Notes: generated from the letters alone by a model not told the origin. Positions 9,030 to 17,822 are shown, counted from the stretch's first letter. The stretch: DNA of 64,000 nt from Labrys sp. WJW (GCF_001676615.1 NZ_LYXZ01000070.1:32588-96587), one strand, 5' to 3'. Translations and numbers: made by a program.

Positions 9030-10249
9030 GGGCGGGCGACATTCGCCAGCAACTTCACAGTGGCAAGGACGGCAATGGCCGAGAGGGCGGTGGCGAGGCC
9101 GAAGAGCGCGCCATAGCCCATGAGGTCGGCGAGCTTGCCCGAGATCAGCGAGCCCACGAGATAGACCACCATCTGGGCGCAGGCCAGGATGGTGAAGTCG
9201 GTGCCGGGCTGGTCCGACGAGGTCACCGTCATGAACAGGCTGTAGAGCGCGACGATCTCCATGTAGCGGATGAAGGTCTGGAAGCCGGCGGCGCCGAACA
9301 GGGGCCAGGCGCCCGTGACGATGCCGAGGGCATGCGCGGCGAAGAGGGCAAAGCACAAAGTGCGCAGGCCGCCGAGCAGGCCGAGCGTGGCTGCGGTGCC
9401 ATAGCGCTTGACCAGGAGAGCAGCGATCGCCGATCCGGCAAGTCCCGCCGTCGCCGCCGATATGCCGGAAAGATAGCCGATGCGGTCGAGCGGCACGCCG
9501 GCATCGACGAGATAGGGGCCTTCCATCGCCTTCACCAGGCCCTCGCTCATCCGGTAGATCAGCGCGATCCACAACACCGTGCGGATTTCCGGGCGCCGGA
9601 GGAAGGCCATGATGGAGGGCCGCGTCAGCCGGTCGGAGGGCGCGGCGGGCGCCTCCCACATCGCGAAGGCGGCGATCAGCGGCAGGGCCGAGAAGGCGGC
9701 GATGACCAGGAGCATGCCGGCCCAGCCGACATGGTGGTAGAGCACCAGGCCGAGCGTGCCGCCGATCACCACGCCGAAGGCCACCGAGCCGCCCTGGATG
9801 GCATTGCCGATGGGGCGGTCTTCCGGAGCCAGATATTTGGCGGCATAGCCGTCGGTGGCGATGTCCTGGGTTGAGACCAGCAGCGCGGTGACGAGGCCGA
9901 TGCCCAGGATGCCGCCGACATGCGTCGGGCCGAGCGGCAGCAGGGCCAGGATGGAGGCGATCACGCCGAGCTGGGTCAGGATCACCCAGCCCGCTCGATG
10001 CGCCCGGGCGAAGGGCTTGATGCGGTCGACCAGCGGCGCCCACAGGAATTTCAGCACCAGCGGCAGGAAGAGCAGGCTGAGATAGCCGATCGCCGTGCGC
10101 GAGACGCCTGCCTCGCGCATGATGGGGGGCAGGGCGGCGGCGATCAGATAGGAAGGAATGGCCTGGGCCAGGTAAAGGCCGCCCAGCACCGCGAACAGGC
10201 GCAGGCGGCCGGGCCTGGAAGCAGGAATGTCCTGGGCGAGCGCCGTCAT
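9011..10249 (-). CDS. rhtX: RhtX/FptX-like MFS siderophore permease
   Basis: A 412-residue AmpG-related MFS permease resembling RhtX (rhizobactin 1021 uptake) and FptX (pyochelin uptake), which move a ferric siderophore across the inner membrane without an ABC system. Diagnostic stretches are AQAIPSYLIAAALPPIMREAGVS, SLLFLPLVLKFLWAPLVDR and STQDIATDGYAAKYL. The start at 10249 is chosen over a long upstream extension because its ATG overlaps the TGA of the small gene before it (ATGA, 10246-10249). It lies downstream of the TonB receptor, so receptor and inner-membrane importer are co-expressed. The symbol follows resemblance and is not proven. Confidence 0.8.
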   Translation of the reverse strand: MTALAQDIPASRPGRLRLFAVLGGLYLAQAIPSYLIAAALPPIMREAGVSRTAIGYLSLLFLPLVLKFLWAPLVDRIKPFARAHRAGWVILTQLGVIASILALLPLGPTHVGGILGIGLVTALLVSTQDIATDGYAAKYLAPEDRPIGNAIQGGSVAFGVVIGGTLGLVLYHHVGWAGMLLVIAAFSALPLIAAFAMWEAPAAPSDRLTRPSIMAFLRRPEIRTVLWIALIYRMSEGLVKAMEGPYLVDAGVPLDRIGYLSGISAATAGLAGSAIAALLVKRYGTAATLGLLGGLRTLCFALFAAHALGIVTGAWPLFGAAGFQTFIRYMEIVALYSLFMTVTSSDQPGTDFTILACAQMVVYLVGSLISGKLADLMGYGALFGLATALSAIAVLATVKLLANVARPQGATP

Positions 10250-10614
10250 GCCGTCTCCATATGCTGTGCGATGAAGCGCCTGGCCGCCTGCTCGTCGGAC
10301 GTCGCGGTCAGCGGCATCGACCACAGGCGCTGGAAGGTCTCGATCATGCGAGGGTTGGCATCCGGCCGGACGATGGCGAGCGCACGGCAGTGGCGCTCGA
10401 AGCGTTCGCGCGTCGCCTTGAACCACAGCGCCTGCTCGCGCTCGCCGGCCTGGGAGAGCCCGCCGCCGCCGGCGAAAACAGCCAGCAGGGCAAAGGCGCT
10501 CTCGTTGCGGCCGATTTCGATCAGCGCGTCGAGATAGGCCCGCTCGTCCCGGTCCCCATAGGGCGGCAGGTAGCGCAGGATCACGAGCGGGCCGTGCTTG
10601 TCGAGTTCCACCAT
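10246..10614 (-). CDS. Small STAS/SpoIIAA-like protein in the siderophore uptake operon
   Basis: A 122-residue soluble protein, 2 bp downstream of the TonB receptor and overlapping the permease by ATGA, so clearly part of the uptake operon. There is no signal peptide or membrane span. The layout, a beta-strand start (KHGPLVILRYLPPYGDR), helices and the ending CRALAIVRPDANPRMIETFQRLW...DEQAARRFIAQHM, resembles the SpoIIAA-like/STAS fold, where a central strand is followed by a helix and an 'S/D-E-x-x-A' final helix. That resemblance is weak and the function is unknown. A regulator or partner of the permease is one possibility. Confidence 0.75.
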   Translation of the reverse strand: MVELDKHGPLVILRYLPPYGDRDERAYLDALIEIGRNESAFALLAVFAGGGGLSQAGEREQALWFKATRERFERHCRALAIVRPDANPRMIETFQRLWSMPLTATSDEQAARRFIAQHMETA

Positions 10615-10616
10615 GT

Positions 10617-12815
10617 TCAGAACGTCTTGCGATAGCCGAGCGTCACCGTGCGGCCCCAGGAATAGACCGGGAGATTGCGCACGGAGGTCGCGGTGGGGTT
10701 CTGGAAGCGGGTGTCGAACAGATTGTCGACGGACACATAGGCCTCGCCGCCCTTCACCGGTGCCGACAGGGCGACGTTCATGGTGGCGCCCGGCTTGATC
10801 TTGTAGCGGGTGCCCTTGAGGTCGATCGCCTTGTCGCGTCCCGAGAAGCCTTCACCCTCCACGCGCACCGACACGCCATTGTCGAAGACGTAGCTGGCAT
10901 AGAGCGTGCCGCGGAAGGGGGTGGCGATGCGGTTGTTGGGCAGCCAGCTGTCGAGCTTGCCGTCCTTGTTGGAATCGTAGCGCCCCTCGCGATAGCCGAG
11001 CACGGTGCCGATGGTCAGCTGGTCCGTCGCCGCATATTCGCCGGTGAACTCGCCGCCATAGATGAATTCCTTCTGCTGCGAGATGGTGTTGGTGATGGGG
11101 TCGAAGGTCACACCCTGGCTGGAGGTGGAGATGAAGCCCGTCAGGCTGCCCTTGAAGCGGTCATGGCTGCCGCGGATGCCGAGTTCGTAATTGTTGACGA
11201 TCTGGGCTTCGGGGCTGATGGAGGCATAGGAGACACTCGCGCCGGCGGGAAGGCAGTTCGGCCGAGCGATCGGGCACGCATAGGCCGTCGACAGGCCGGC
11301 GCGACGGGTATAGGCGCCGACGTCGGGCAGGGCGAAGCCCTGCGAGAAGCCGCCGAAGATCTCGCTGGTTTCGGTGAGCTTGAAGGTACCGCCGATGTTG
11401 AAGGTCGGCTTGGAGTAAGTGAAGCTCCCGCCGGTGACGCGCAGCGCCGGCAGCACATATTGTCTGGAGGCGACCACGGTGTAGGCGGCCGGGCGGGTGA
11501 AATCGTCGACGTCGAGGGCGAAATGCTCGAAGCGCACGCCGCCGCGCACGGTGAGGCGGTCGGTCAGCGGCACCTGTAACTGGCCGAAGGCGGCGGTGGT
11601 GACCTGCTGCAGCGGCGTGAAGACATCCTGGCCGTTGGTCAGCGTCTGGTGAGTCTTTTCAAAGATGAGATCGCTGCCCCAGGTGAGCTTGGCGCCCTGC
11701 CAGATGGTATCGAGGGGGGTGTCGATGGTCAGGCTGACACCACCGCGGTCCGAATAGAGCGTGGTCTGGTTATAGGGGCTCGTCGGGTCGGCTGGATTGA
11801 AGGAATAGTAGACCGGATTGTTGTAGATCGGATCGAAAGTTGAATAATTGAAGCGCTTCTTGATGTTGTTGTAGAAGCCAACGATGTTGAGGCTGCCAAG
11901 CGCAAAATCCTTGTCGCTATAGCGCAGCGACAGGGACTTGGTGTCTTCGAGTACACTCTCTCCCGTATAGGGCCGCGCAAAGTCCGGGCGAGCATAGGGC
12001 GGGGAATAGGCGGTCAGATAGCGCGGCGTCTGGTTGAAGTAGTACCAGCCTGCCGAGAATTCGAGCCGCTTGCCGGCGTCGAAGTCATAGCCGAGCTTGG
12101 CGAGAAGGTTGACCCGGCCGAAGCGATCGCCGCCGCCCTGGCCCAGCATGGCGTCGGATGGCAGTTCCCGCCCCGAGCCGTCATAGGTGCGACGCCCGAG
12201 ATAGCCGCTGCCGCTCAGGACATAATCGAGCCCATTCTCGGCCTTGCCGGAGATGGTTGCGGATAGTTCCGGCGCCACCGAATCCACGGCATTCGCCGTG
12301 AAGGCGCGCAGGGCCGTGTTCACGGTGATACGAGGCTTGCCGGGTTCGGCCTTCTTGGTGATGAAATTGACGGTGCCGCCGGTGGCCCCGGCCCCATAGA
12401 GGCTGGAGGCGCCCGCCACCATCTCGATGCGCTCGATCGAGTTGAGGTCGATCAGGGACAGGATGCGCGAAACGTCCCGCAGGGGCGTACTGAGGGGAAC
12501 GCCGTCGACCAGCACGAGCAGGTCACGGCCGCGATAGCTTTCGGAAGCGCCCGAGACCGTTTGGTTGGAAACCGAAAAGCCCGGCACCAGCTTGGCCAGG
12601 GCCGCCGATGCGCTCGCGCTCTGCTGAAGCTGCTTGTCGATTTCCTGCCTGTCGATCACCTGGACCGATTGCGGAATATCGGAGACGGATCTTTCGGCGC
12701 GAGAGGCGGTAACGGTAACCGGATCGAGCTCAATCGGCTGCTCCTGCGACTGCTGTGCCAGTGCAGGCGAAACAACCGATAGAAACATGACCGCCGATAC
12801 GGATATCTTGCCCAT
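10617..12815 (-). CDS. TonB-dependent ferric siderophore receptor
   Basis: A 732-residue outer-membrane receptor. Residues 1-20 are a signal peptide ending ALA. A TonB box-like stretch (DPVTVTASR) follows near residue 32, then the plug domain at roughly 48-155 (IPQSVQVIDRQEID ... DLLVLVDGVPLSTP ... IERIEMVAGASSLYGAGATGGTVNFITKK), then a beta-barrel that ends in an aromatic residue (TVTLGYRKTF). It imports the ferric siderophore into the periplasm using TonB-ExbBD energy (those genes are not in the window). First gene of the uptake operon, divergent from the AraC gene. It resembles RhtA/IutA-type receptors. Confidence 0.93.
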   Translation of the reverse strand: MGKISVSAVMFLSVVSPALAQQSQEQPIELDPVTVTASRAERSVSDIPQSVQVIDRQEIDKQLQQSASASAALAKLVPGFSVSNQTVSGASESYRGRDLLVLVDGVPLSTPLRDVSRILSLIDLNSIERIEMVAGASSLYGAGATGGTVNFITKKAEPGKPRITVNTALRAFTANAVDSVAPELSATISGKAENGLDYVLSGSGYLGRRTYDGSGRELPSDAMLGQGGGDRFGRVNLLAKLGYDFDAGKRLEFSAGWYYFNQTPRYLTAYSPPYARPDFARPYTGESVLEDTKSLSLRYSDKDFALGSLNIVGFYNNIKKRFNYSTFDPIYNNPVYYSFNPADPTSPYNQTTLYSDRGGVSLTIDTPLDTIWQGAKLTWGSDLIFEKTHQTLTNGQDVFTPLQQVTTAAFGQLQVPLTDRLTVRGGVRFEHFALDVDDFTRPAAYTVVASRQYVLPALRVTGGSFTYSKPTFNIGGTFKLTETSEIFGGFSQGFALPDVGAYTRRAGLSTAYACPIARPNCLPAGASVSYASISPEAQIVNNYELGIRGSHDRFKGSLTGFISTSSQGVTFDPITNTISQQKEFIYGGEFTGEYAATDQLTIGTVLGYREGRYDSNKDGKLDSWLPNNRIATPFRGTLYASYVFDNGVSVRVEGEGFSGRDKAIDLKGTRYKIKPGATMNVALSAPVKGGEAYVSVDNLFDTRFQNPTATSVRNLPVYSWGRTVTLGYRKTF

Positions 12816-12988
12816 GATGAATTTTTAGACCTCCAGCCACTCTCGATCCGAAACTAAGTTATATTTGGTGATTTCAAGCGGATATCTGTTGTATATTCAT
12901 AGTATATTCCCAGTTTGTAACGATTATAATCTGGGATAAGATGTCATATACTTCTGGATATCGGCCCTTTCGCGTTCTATATTGACGA
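12816..12988. promoter_or_regulatory. AT-rich divergent control region between the TonB receptor and AraC genes
   Basis: This 173-bp AT-rich region must hold promoters for the receptor operon and for the activator. GGATATC occurs twice, at 12880-12886 and 12956-12962, 76 bp apart, and a GTATATTC/GTATATTCC pair lies at about 12890-12911. Such repeated half-sites fit binding by the adjacent AraC protein, but this is inference. Confidence 0.45.
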
Positions 12989-14107
12989 GTGGTCTTACTT
13001 GTCGAGTTGTTTGAATTCTTGGACTTGGGCGCATTGATTGATGGACTGAAGCGAACTGGAGGCGCGGATCACGCCGTTTTGACACCGCGAGAGCCTTTTG
13101 CGGGAAGGCTGCGGCCTGTCTGGTTGCTTGGGCACGGGCTGACGAGCGAGGAACTGGCGCTGGTCGAGTTGCGGGCGAGCGGGCGCATGGCCGCACATCG
13201 CAGGCTCGGCCCGTCGGACCCGGTCTTGCTCGGCGCCCGGGCATTGCTACGGCTTGAGCCCGATATCGGTCCGATCTCCTGCTTTTCTCCGCTCCAGGAT
13301 CGAGAACTCCGCCTGGATGCCGCCGAACTCGGGGCGGGCGGTGTGCTGCTGCGGCCCTCCAATGGCCGGATGGAGGTCGAGCGTGACGGGCAGCGCACCG
13401 TCGTCTCCGCCAGGGAGGCCATTTTCCTGGCCGCCGGCCGGCCGGCCGGTCTGTGGCTACGGCATGTCGACCGTGTCGATTGCCTCGTCCTGGCAAACGA
13501 ACGCATCACCGAGAACATGCTCGAATGCTCGGCCATGCTGCGGGTCTTCCCGCAAAACAACGACACGCTGGTGCTGCTCGGCAATTATGGCGCGGCGCTG
13601 ATGCGGGGCCTGCTGCCGATGAGCGGACCGGTGCTGCTGCAGCATGCCTGCGCCTATATGGGCGATCTCGTCGACATCCTGTGCGGCGAGGCCGAGGCCC
13701 AGGCGCCCCATACCGTGCAGGATCGCGCGGCCGCGCGCCTGAACGCCATCAAGTCGGATATCGAAGCCCATCTCGACGACCAGGCGCTCAATGCCAGCCA
13801 GATCGCCCTGCGGCACGGCATCAGCACACGCTATCTCCAGAAACTGTTCGAGGGGGAAGGCGAGACCTTTTCGGAATTCGTACTGCAGCGCCGGCTGGAC
13901 AGGGCGATGCGTCGCCTGCAGTCGCCCGACGAGCGCAAGCGCTCGATCAGCGAGATCGCCTTCGATGTCGGTTTCGGCGACCTGTCCTATTTCAACCGCA
14001 CCTTCCGCAGGCGCTTCGATACCTCACCGCGCCTGGTGCGCGCCAAGCACCGCTCCGTATCCGCTGGCCCTGCGGGGAACGAATTGCCGGATGCGGGCAG
14101 CGCTTGA
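12989..14107 (+). CDS. AraC-family transcriptional activator of the siderophore locus
   Basis: A 372-residue regulator with an N-terminal sensing domain (about 40-240) and a C-terminal double helix-turn-helix: HTH 1 around NASQIALRHGISTRYLQKLFEGEG and HTH 2 around SISEIAFDVGFGDLSYFNRTFRRRFDTSPR, the latter with the classic AraC signature. By position it corresponds to RhrA or PchR-like activators, which sense the ferric siderophore and switch on receptor and synthesis genes. The GTG at 12989 is the outermost start; the N-terminus is uncertain because no clear ribosome site is seen and an internal TTG or later start could be used. Confidence 0.87.
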   Translation: MVLLVELFEFLDLGALIDGLKRTGGADHAVLTPREPFAGRLRPVWLLGHGLTSEELALVELRASGRMAAHRRLGPSDPVLLGARALLRLEPDIGPISCFSPLQDRELRLDAAELGAGGVLLRPSNGRMEVERDGQRTVVSAREAIFLAAGRPAGLWLRHVDRVDCLVLANERITENMLECSAMLRVFPQNNDTLVLLGNYGAALMRGLLPMSGPVLLQHACAYMGDLVDILCGEAEAQAPHTVQDRAAARLNAIKSDIEAHLDDQALNASQIALRHGISTRYLQKLFEGEGETFSEFVLQRRLDRAMRRLQSPDERKRSISEIAFDVGFGDLSYFNRTFRRRFDTSPRLVRAKHRSVSAGPAGNELPDAGSA

Positions 14108-14191
14108 GCGTAGGCTGCCCCGGTTCGCGGCCATCCGCATCGGCGGCCTCGAATCATCGGCCAGAATCGGCCGTCTCGCCGATACCCGGCT

Positions 14192-14701
14192 TCAGTGGGC
14201 GGTGGCCGAGGGCGGCTTCATCCGCGTCATGGTATCCAGGGCGCACGGGCTGACGGGGGCGATGAACAGCCCGACCCTTGCGAGGGCCTTGGCCAGGGCG
14301 GTGGTGGCATCGAGCGCCCGGTGCAGCCCGTCGCTCTTCAACAGGTAGGAGGCAGCGTGAAGCAACTGGACCCTGTCGTCGCGCTGCGCCGCATCGACCA
14401 TGGCCAGCACCAGGCACTCGTCGCGGCACAGGGCCCGGCAGGCGGCCGGACGCCAGCCGATCTCGTTGTCGGCCGTCGCCCGCAGCGTGCGCACGAAATG
14501 ATGGAACTCGCCGAACAGCGGCTTGGCGTTTTCTTCCGGCATTTCGCGCGCCAGCCCTTCCCAGGCGATGTCCCAGCAGGCGGCATCGCCGGTGGCATAA
14601 CCCGCCATCCAGCAGCGAAAGACGGAAAAGAGCAGGTTCTCGGCCGGAGCGTCGATATGATAGCCGACGGGGCGAGCGACATCGGGGCTTGGCAGGGTCA
14701 T
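14192..14701 (-). CDS. Conserved-looking protein of unknown function beside the AraC gene
   Basis: A 169-residue soluble protein with no signal peptide or membrane span. It has a tryptophan- and cysteine-containing core (FRCWMAGYATGDAACWDIAWEG, then CRALCRDECLVLAMV with the spacing C-x3-C-x3-C) and is mostly helical. I do not recognise the family. The ATG at 14701 is chosen over an upstream start at 14767 that would add an arginine-rich tail. It is convergent with the AraC gene and transcribed towards the siderophore locus, so a link to iron sensing or storage is possible but rests on position alone. Confidence 0.7.
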   Translation of the reverse strand: MTLPSPDVARPVGYHIDAPAENLLFSVFRCWMAGYATGDAACWDIAWEGLAREMPEENAKPLFGEFHHFVRTLRATADNEIGWRPAACRALCRDECLVLAMVDAAQRDDRVQLLHAASYLLKSDGLHRALDATTALAKALARVGLFIAPVSPCALDTMTRMKPPSATAH

Positions 14702-14868
14702 GATGGTGTCCTTCAATCCGCGGGGTTCAAGGTCCCGGCATTGGCAACGGCGCGCATAGGACCACACCGAACTGATTTGTTCAAGAAAATCTCTTTTTAT
14801 TTCAATAGTTTATAGGAATTCCAGGGTGCGCGGACGGTCGCTTGCCCGCGGGGTTCGAGCGGCAGCGG

Positions 14869-15807
14869 TCAGCCGTGCCGTGCTGCTCCGCCTGCCGGAA
14901 GTTCGCGCTTCTCGCGGCTGCGGACCTCGGCCGTCTGCGCCAGGATCCAGTCCCGGAACACCTTGATCTTGGGCGTCGTGCGCCGCGCCTCGGCGTGCAC
15001 CAGCCAGTAGCCATCACCATCGGAGCCGGTGATGTCGAAGGGCTGGATCAACTGGCCCTTGTCGAGGAAGGCTGTGTAGAGGTTGTGCGTGAGCATCGCC
15101 GCGCCCTGGTCGGTGATCGCCGCAGTCGCCTCATAGGCCTGGGTGCCGAAGGTCGGGCCGGGGATCACGCGATCCGGCTCGAATCTGGTGCCCGCCGCCC
15201 TGAACCAGACTTCCCACCAGGGATCCTGCGGGCAGCACAGGGGAACCTTGTAGAGGTCCTCGGGCACGCGGATGCCGCCGACCTTTTCCGCCAATGCGGG
15301 GCTCAGCATCGGCGCATAATCGGCCTTGAACAGGTAATGGGCCGCCAGCCCGGGCCATTTTCCGGCGCCGACACGGATGCCGACATCCACATTTTCGCGG
15401 GCGATGTCGAGGGAGCGCGATGCGATGTCCATCTTCACGGCCAGGCCGGGATACATCAACTGGAATGTTCCGAGGCGGACGGCAAGCCAGTTCGACGCAA
15501 AGGTGTCGATGGTCGTGACCGAGAGCACGCCGGATGCGCCGCCCTTGGTTGCGAACCAGGCGTCCGACAGGGTTGAAAACACACTCGAGACCAGAGGGGC
15601 AAGCTGTTCGCCGGCCTCGGTCAGCCTGATCTGCCTTGTTTTTCTTATGAAAAGCGGTGTTCCGGCGCGTTCTTCGAGAACCTTGATCTGATAGCTGGCG
15701 GCCGATTGGGTCATGCCGAGCTCCTCGGCCGCCTTGGTGAAGCTGCCGAGCCGCGCGGCGGCTTCAAAGACCCTGATGGCGCCCAGCGGCGGCAAGTCCC
15801 AATGCAT
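14869..15807 (-). CDS. LysR-family regulator, GcvA type
   Basis: A 312-residue LysR regulator. The N-terminal winged HTH (LPPLGAIRVFEAAARLGSFTKAAEELGMTQSAASYQIKVLEERAGTPLF) begins with the LPPL-x-x-I-R-x-F-E-A pattern typical of the GcvA/TrpI subgroup, followed by a periplasmic-binding-like effector domain from about residue 90. A perfect inverted repeat lies 2 bp before the start codon (15809-15831), a likely autoregulatory operator. No obvious metabolic partner is adjacent, so the regulon is unknown. Confidence 0.92.
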   Translation of the reverse strand: MHWDLPPLGAIRVFEAAARLGSFTKAAEELGMTQSAASYQIKVLEERAGTPLFIRKTRQIRLTEAGEQLAPLVSSVFSTLSDAWFATKGGASGVLSVTTIDTFASNWLAVRLGTFQLMYPGLAVKMDIASRSLDIARENVDVGIRVGAGKWPGLAAHYLFKADYAPMLSPALAEKVGGIRVPEDLYKVPLCCPQDPWWEVWFRAAGTRFEPDRVIPGPTFGTQAYEATAAITDQGAAMLTHNLYTAFLDKGQLIQPFDITGSDGDGYWLVHAEARRTTPKIKVFRDWILAQTAEVRSREKRELPAGGAARHG

Positions 15808-15808
15808 G

Positions 15809-15831
15809 ATGCATCAATCCAGTTGATGCAT
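15809..15831. promoter_or_regulatory. Perfect inverted repeat, probable LysR operator
   Basis: Arms ATGCATCAA (15809-15817) and TTGATGCAT (15823-15831) are separated by 5 bp and sit immediately upstream of the LysR start on the minus strand. The site includes the T-N11-A arrangement expected for LysR proteins. Binding at the start codon would suit negative autoregulation. Confidence 0.6.
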
Positions 15832-15911
15832 ACTACGCGACGTTCGATTGGAATCCAAGGCTTGGCGGCGGCAGGATGCCTCCATCGCTCCAGGTCGAAA
15901 GGACCACGAAC

Positions 15912-16082
15912 ATGACGAAACATATCAAGCGCTACAGGCTTTCGCTCCTCGACTTCTTCGCCGCGCCGTTCCGGCCCCGCGCCTCTCGTCAACTCGATCC
16001 CCGCGATCTCGGCGACCACCTGAAGCGCGACCTGGGCCTGATCGATGGAAACCGGGCCGTCGGCGGCGTCCGCTGGCGGTGA
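15912..16082 (+). CDS. DUF1127-like mini-protein
   Basis: A 56-residue basic protein. Its C-terminal half, RQLDPRDLGDHLKRDLGLIDG, fits the DUF1127 pattern (L-x-x-L-D-x-x-x-L-x-D-I/L-G-L), a family of arginine-rich small proteins common in alphaproteobacteria. Some members help with phosphate or carbon metabolism and sRNA maturation; nothing in this copy points to a specific role. ATG at 15912 is preceded by GAAAGGA about 11 bp upstream. It lies divergent from the LysR gene and 68 bp before a methyltransferase. Confidence 0.72.
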   Translation: MTKHIKRYRLSLLDFFAAPFRPRASRQLDPRDLGDHLKRDLGLIDGNRAVGGVRWR

Positions 16083-16150
16083 CCCGCATCGGCGAGGGCA
16101 GGGGACCCGATGGGAAAGACCCGATCGGGGAGAGATCGGAGATCGCCACC

Positions 16151-16756
16151 ATGAAGAAAACGTCCGAGGCGCTCGAACAATGCCGCCAGACCATCCAATC
16201 CTATGAGGGTTGCGCGGATCGCTACTATGCCCGCATTCCCGAAATGCCGAATCCGCGCGACCAGGCGGCATTGCGGCGCATCGCTGAAATGGCGGGAGAT
16301 GGCGGGCTGATCCTGGAGGTCGGGTCGGGGCCTGGCCGCGAGGCGGATTTCCTGGAGACGCTCGGCGTCACGGTGCGCCGCACCGATGCGACCCGCCGCT
16401 TTCTCGAATTGCAGGCCGCTCGCGGCAAGCATGGCGCACTGCTCAACATCGTCACGGACGATCTCGGCGGTCCTTACGATGCCGTCGTCGGCCTATGCGT
16501 GCTGATTCACGTTCCCCGCGATCGGATCGATCACGTCCTGGCCAAGGTTGCCGGGTCGCTGCGTCCCGGTGCGTCTTTCCTCGTCTCCATGCGCGAGGGC
16601 GACGGGGAGACCGTCGGAAAGTTCCACACGGTCTATTGGCGACGCGATGCGTTTGCCGTGCGGCTCGAACAAGCCGGGCTGACCGTGCTGTGGGATGAGT
16701 TTTCCATCGACCCGGATGGCGACCCCTGGAACACCTTCCTGGCCGTCAAGCCATGA
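16151..16756 (+). CDS. Class I SAM-dependent methyltransferase
   Basis: A 201-residue methyltransferase. Motif I is ILEVGSGPGREADFLETLG, the acidic loop is RTDATRRFLELQ, and the post-motif region YDAVVGLCVLIHVPRD...LRPGASFLVSMREGDGE matches the UbiE/Methyltransf_25 class. The start MKKTSEALEQ at 16151 is chosen because the reading frame upstream overlaps the DUF1127 gene and is arginine-rich. The acceptor substrate is unknown. Confidence 0.85.
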   Translation: MKKTSEALEQCRQTIQSYEGCADRYYARIPEMPNPRDQAALRRIAEMAGDGGLILEVGSGPGREADFLETLGVTVRRTDATRRFLELQAARGKHGALLNIVTDDLGGPYDAVVGLCVLIHVPRDRIDHVLAKVAGSLRPGASFLVSMREGDGETVGKFHTVYWRRDAFAVRLEQAGLTVLWDEFSIDPDGDPWNTFLAVKP

Positions 16757-16858
16757 TACCGGCTTTGCCGAGGCGCATTGCGGCTTCGCGGCGTTGACTT
16801 TCCCCACCACCGGGCGCAGACGCAAAGGTTCCCGCCTTTTTTCCCGGTTTGCCTTACG

Positions 16859-17821
16859 ATGCCCAGCCATAAAGTCATCTATGATACCGATCCCGGCGTC
16901 GACGACGCCATGGCGCTGTTCTTCCTGCACTATCATCCGGACATCGAGCTGATCGGCATCACCACCTGCCACGGCAATGCGCCGGTCGAGATCACCACGC
17001 GCAACGCGCTCTATCTGAAGGAACGCTTCGGCATCGATGCGCCGGTGGCGCGCGGGGCGGCGGGCCCGGTGACGGGAGACGATGCCCATCACGCCGCCGT
17101 CGTCCACGGCCATAACGGCCTCGGCGAGGTCGAGATCCCTGCCGAGATCGAGGCGCAGGCGATCGACACGCCCGCCCATCGCTTCATCATCGAGACCGTG
17201 CGCAAGCATCCCGGCGAGATCACGCTGCTGGCGGTGGGGCGCATGACCAACCTCGCCCTGGCCCTGCGCGAGGATCCCGAGATCGCCGGCCTGGTCCGCC
17301 GGGTGGTGGTGATGGGCGGTGCCTTCGGCTATCGCGGACATCTGGGCAACGTCACCCCAGCCGCGGAAGCCAACATCCATGGCGATCCGCATGCCGCCGA
17401 CGAGATGTTCGCCGCAGCCTGGCCCGTTACCGTCATCGGCCTCGACGTTACCCACGAAGTGCTGATGCCGCAGGATTATCTGCGCCGGCTGGGCGAGGAG
17501 GCCGGCGAGGTCGGCCGCTTCATCTGGGACATCACCCGCTTCTACGAGAATTTCTATCTCAAGAAAGGGCTGGCCGGCATTTCCGTGCATGATGCCTCGG
17601 CGGCGATCTATCTGGTGGCGCCGGACTTGTTCGAGACCCGCTCCGGCCCGATTCGGGTGGTGTGCGAGGGCCTCGCCTTCGGCCAGACCATCCAGCGCCC
17701 GGCAGCGGTCGGTTTTCCGCCCAATGACTGGGATGGCCGGCCGGATCATGCGGTCTGCATCGACGTCAAGGCCCAGCCCTTGCTCGATCTCTACCGGGAA
17801 ACCCTGCTGAGATCGGCTTAA
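16859..17821 (+). CDS. Inosine-uridine preferring nucleoside hydrolase
   Basis: A 320-residue ribonucleoside hydrolase that splits the N-glycosidic bond to give ribose and a free base. The N-terminal Ca2+-binding motif VIYDTDPGVDDAMAL (DTDxGxDD) and the TNLALAL and VVVMGGAF blocks are intact, and the loop HDASAAIYLVAPD carries the usual C-terminal aspartate. ATG at 16859 follows a T-rich stretch; an upstream start at 16778 would add a non-homologous leader. Probably cytosolic purine or pyrimidine salvage. It ends at a palindromic repeat shared with the convergent flavoprotein gene. Confidence 0.92.
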   Translation: MPSHKVIYDTDPGVDDAMALFFLHYHPDIELIGITTCHGNAPVEITTRNALYLKERFGIDAPVARGAAGPVTGDDAHHAAVVHGHNGLGEVEIPAEIEAQAIDTPAHRFIIETVRKHPGEITLLAVGRMTNLALALREDPEIAGLVRRVVVMGGAFGYRGHLGNVTPAAEANIHGDPHAADEMFAAAWPVTVIGLDVTHEVLMPQDYLRRLGEEAGEVGRFIWDITRFYENFYLKKGLAGISVHDASAAIYLVAPDLFETRSGPIRVVCEGLAFGQTIQRPAAVGFPPNDWDGRPDHAVCIDVKAQPLLDLYRETLLRSA

Positions 17822-17822
17822 A

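Noticed and set aside
7737..10043. 768-codon minus-strand frame
   Set aside because: It crosses the MFS exporter antisense and the end of the RhtX-like gene in another frame, and shows only Gly/Arg-rich composition.
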